This document shows, in pieces, positions 61,967 to 64,000 of a stretch of DNA of 64,000 nucleotides. The DNA lies in assembly GCF_021531655.1 (NCBI RefSeq), contig NZ_JADYUF010000011.1:15902-79901 (forward strand), in the 5' to 3' direction. The translations under genes and the position numbers were made by a program. The notes beneath the pieces were generated by a model. That model saw only the letters and a list, made by a program, of their open reading frames with translations. It searched no databases and was not told the DNA's origin. Position 1 is the stretch's first letter. Each line of letters starts with the position of its first letter. Origin of the DNA: Leyella stercorea (GTDB lineage Bacteria; Bacteroidota; Bacteroidia; Bacteroidales; Bacteroidaceae).

Positions 61967-63421
61967 ATGGAATATACGGCACTTTTAGAGAAACAGATAT
62001 TAGGTAGGTTGAAGATAGACAATCCTTGGTGGACGGAAGGTAGGATACCTTCTTACTATCAGGACATGAGTCCTCGTCTCTATCTCGACATCTTCTATCC
62101 CCTGGTAAAGGATGTCAGCATTCAGCGTGCCCTCATCTTGATGGGACCTCGCCGAGTGGGTAAGACGGTAATGCTCTATCATTCCATCCAACAGTTGATA
62201 GACGATGGCGTGTCGCCTCAGAATATCATCTATGTTTCGGTAGAAACTCCTATCTATAACAATATCCTCTTGGAGCAGTTGTTTTCTTTGGCAAAACAGA
62301 TATTGAGTAAGGAAGACAGCCAAGAAGAGTTTTATGTTTTCTTCGACGAGATACAGTATCTCAAAGACTGGGAAATCAATCTTAAATCTCTGGTAGATAC
62401 TTATCACAACGTGAAGTTTGTAGTTTCCGGTTCTGCTGCTGCAGCATTAAAAAAGAGTAGCAACGAAAGTGGGGCGGGCAGGTTTACCGATTTCAATCTG
62501 CCGCCGTTGCTTTTCTTCGAGTATATCCATCTTAAGAAATATGAGCATCTGATGCGCCAATCTAAGGTGGAATGGCAAGGAATAGAGAGCGATATCTATA
62601 GCACGATAGATATTGATAAGCTGAACTGTCTCTTCCTCGACTATATCAATTATGGCGGTTATCCAGAGGTGGCTTTTTCTTCCCGAATACAGGAAGACCC
62701 TGGGCAGTTTGTTCGCCACGATATTGTAGATAAGGTATTGTTGAGAGATTTGCCGAGTCTTTATGGCATTTCTGATGTACAAGAGCTTAACTCGTTGTTT
62801 ACTATGATTGCTTATCATAGTGGCATGGAGTTCTCGTATGAGAGTATGTCGAAAGAATCGGGAGTAAAGAAGGAAACCATTCGCAAGTACATCCAATATC
62901 TTGAGGCTGCTTTTCTGATAAAGATTGTGACAAGAACTGACGATACGGCAAAGCGATTCCAACGTCAAACTACTTTTAAGATTTATCTAACGAATCCTTC
63001 GCTTAGGTGTGCACTATTTGAGCCTATCAAGATGATAGATGGCAATATCGGAGATATGATTGAAACTGCTATCTATTCGCAATGGATTCCAAGAAAGGGG
63101 CACATTGCTTATGCCAACTGGAAGATGGGGCGTTCGCAGGGCGAGGTAGACTTGGTAGGCATCAACGATGCTTTACAAAAGCCTTATTGGGCGGTAGAAA
63201 TCAAATGGTCGGATAGGTTCTTCGACAAACCTTCTGATCTTTCGTCCTTACAGTTTTTTATGGAGAAGAATCATCTGCCCCAGGCTTTGGTAACTTCCAT
63301 CAGTAAGGGAGGAACAAAGAATATGAATTTTGGAACTCTTCATTTCATCCCGTCTGCCTGCTATGCATATACGGTAGGAGAAAACACGTTGAGGCAAGCC
63401 AAAAAGAGCTTTGGATTATAA
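61967..63421 (+). CDS. AAA ATPase with C-terminal DUF4143 domain (3 of 3)
   Basis: 484 residues from MEYTALLEKQILGRLKIDNP. Walker A GPRRVGKT at about 63-70, Walker B VFFDEIQY, sensor VVSGSAAAALK and a DUF4143 C-terminus with EVDLVGI and AVEIKW, the PD-(D/E)XK-like residues. The N-terminus is about 35 residues longer than in the other two and the Walker A has PRR in place of ARQ, so it is a distinct subfamily. AT-rich, single-gene unit next to an IS66 remnant. Confidence 0.9.
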   Translation: MEYTALLEKQILGRLKIDNPWWTEGRIPSYYQDMSPRLYLDIFYPLVKDVSIQRALILMGPRRVGKTVMLYHSIQQLIDDGVSPQNIIYVSVETPIYNNILLEQLFSLAKQILSKEDSQEEFYVFFDEIQYLKDWEINLKSLVDTYHNVKFVVSGSAAAALKKSSNESGAGRFTDFNLPPLLFFEYIHLKKYEHLMRQSKVEWQGIESDIYSTIDIDKLNCLFLDYINYGGYPEVAFSSRIQEDPGQFVRHDIVDKVLLRDLPSLYGISDVQELNSLFTMIAYHSGMEFSYESMSKESGVKKETIRKYIQYLEAAFLIKIVTRTDDTAKRFQRQTTFKIYLTNPSLRCALFEPIKMIDGNIGDMIETAIYSQWIPRKGHIAYANWKMGRSQGEVDLVGINDALQKPYWAVEIKWSDRFFDKPSDLSSLQFFMEKNHLPQALVTSISKGGTKNMNFGTLHFIPSACYAYTVGENTLRQAKKSFGL

Positions 63422-63521
63422 TGCTATTTTCAAATTGCATGAACTTGGCAAAGATATAAAATACGAACAAAAAGGATAGTTTTTTACCTTGATATTTAAT
63501 GGCTAATTAAAAAAAATAGTT

Positions 63522-63890
63522 ATGAAACAAATTATTAAGAGAGGTAGTTTTTTTACCTTGATGTTTATGTTGCTTGGTTGTTTGTCGCTTTATGCTGCAG
63601 ATAACGACTTGATTACAAGGCAAATCACCATTACGTTGGAAAAGGCTGGTACTTTGCCTGATAGAATTGCAAGTAGTAAAAAGAATAAGATTACCAATTT
63701 GAAGATTATTGGTGAGATAAATGGTACGGATTTGAGGATGATTCGTGAGATGGCTGGAAGTAATTCTAATGGTAATTCTACTGACGGAAAGCTTTCTGTA
63801 TTAGATTTGTCTGAGGCAAAGATTGTAAAAGGTGGGGATTGCTATTTAAATAATGGTTATGATTATACTTCTAATGATGTAATAACCTGA
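63522..63890 (+). CDS. N-terminal part of a BspA-like leucine-rich-repeat surface protein, truncated
   Basis: 122 residues: signal peptide ending near SLYAADN, then ITNLKIIGEINGTDLRMIRE and LSVLDLSEAKIVKGG, the opening of LRR_5/BspA-like proteins of Prevotella, which normally continue for hundreds of residues. It stops at SNDVIT, where the sequence becomes CCTGAGTTCGGGATAAG, unlike the gene. It is probably broken by an insertion whose body lies outside the window, or by a rearrangement. Confidence 0.65.
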   Translation: MKQIIKRGSFFTLMFMLLGCLSLYAADNDLITRQITITLEKAGTLPDRIASSKKNKITNLKIIGEINGTDLRMIREMAGSNSNGNSTDGKLSVLDLSEAKIVKGGDCYLNNGYDYTSNDVIT

Positions 63891-64000
63891 GTTCGGGATA
63901 AGCGACTGTCGTTTTTCTTGCTATGCCAGATTTCCGATAGGTGCATATTACATTTGCCCTCCAAACAATATGGATGGCAAAATGCAAGAATTGTAAAGTC
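63891..64000. other. Sequence beyond the truncated leucine-rich-repeat gene
   Basis: Not coding in a recognised way. It holds a hairpin CATTTGCCCTCC / GGATGGCAAAATG at about 63951-63985. CCTGAGTTCGGGATAAG at the junction could be the terminal repeat of an insertion sequence; the rest lies outside the window. Confidence 0.35.

Overview
The window is chromosomal DNA from a member of the order Bacteroidales, most likely Prevotellaceae or a close relative. The evidence is: a SusC/SusD pair under an ECF sigma/FecR pair; a three-gene di-heme fumarate reductase (frdCAB); a BspA-like leucine-rich-repeat surface protein; and many intergenic copies of the Bacteroidetes -7 promoter element TAnnTTTG, several with a TTTG -33 element 19-20 bp upstream. 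Shine-Dalgarno sequences are mostly absent (hsp20 is an exception). All family assignments come from reading motifs; no database search was run.

Layout. 1-9.7 kb (minus strand): lgt (partial), ychF, a C26-peptidase/M19-dipeptidase fusion, an Lrp/AsnC regulator, an MsbA-like ABC exporter, miaB, a GNAT/nitrilase fusion and a TrmH-type RNA methylase. 9.8-17.7 kb: a hemolysin III-like membrane protein, polA, a trans-polyprenyl synthase, a four-helix-bundle protein between two hairpin repeats, and the minus-strand run dtd - small membrane protein - MazG-like - deoC. 17.8-23.4 kb: a candidate non-coding RNA with its own promoter and terminator, then uvrC, apt and mnmG, with two parS-like 16-mers flanking apt. 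23.4-32.8 kb: frdCAB with a long leader, then a heavy-metal RND efflux operon (adaptor, pump, outer-membrane factor).

32.8-45.2 kb is accessory: two AAA ATPase/DUF4143 genes, each with its own 33-bp-periodic direct repeats at the promoter, then an ECF sigma - FecR - SusC - SusD - TlpA locus, a slightly irregular tRNA-Pro, and a deletion derivative of the second ATPase gene, so that the SusCD locus lies between direct repeats. 45.3-58 kb: hsp20, an FMN-binding/ferredoxin membrane protein, a membrane-anchored nitroreductase, a RAYT-type transposase between REP-like repeats, ptb-buk (butyryl-CoA to butyrate with ATP), a THUMP-like methyltransferase, coaD, ybeY, a PfkB sugar kinase, a flavodiiron protein and an M16 peptidase. 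58-64 kb: a GH2 beta-galactosidase, an internally deleted IS66 element with both terminal repeats, a third ATPase/DUF4143 gene, and a truncated leucine-rich-repeat protein.

The most striking feature is the density and organisation of dispersed repeats: (i) four five-unit arrays of a near-palindromic core at 22-bp period; (ii) 33-bp-periodic direct repeats at two ATPase promoters; (iii) a hairpin family linked to the RAYT gene; (iv) a second REP-like family (GGCTATGGCG stem); (v) paired G/C-rich boxes; (vi) AT-rich TTTGAATTTTGAG tracts that have entered or abut coding sequences. Most accessory genes are bracketed by their own repeat type.
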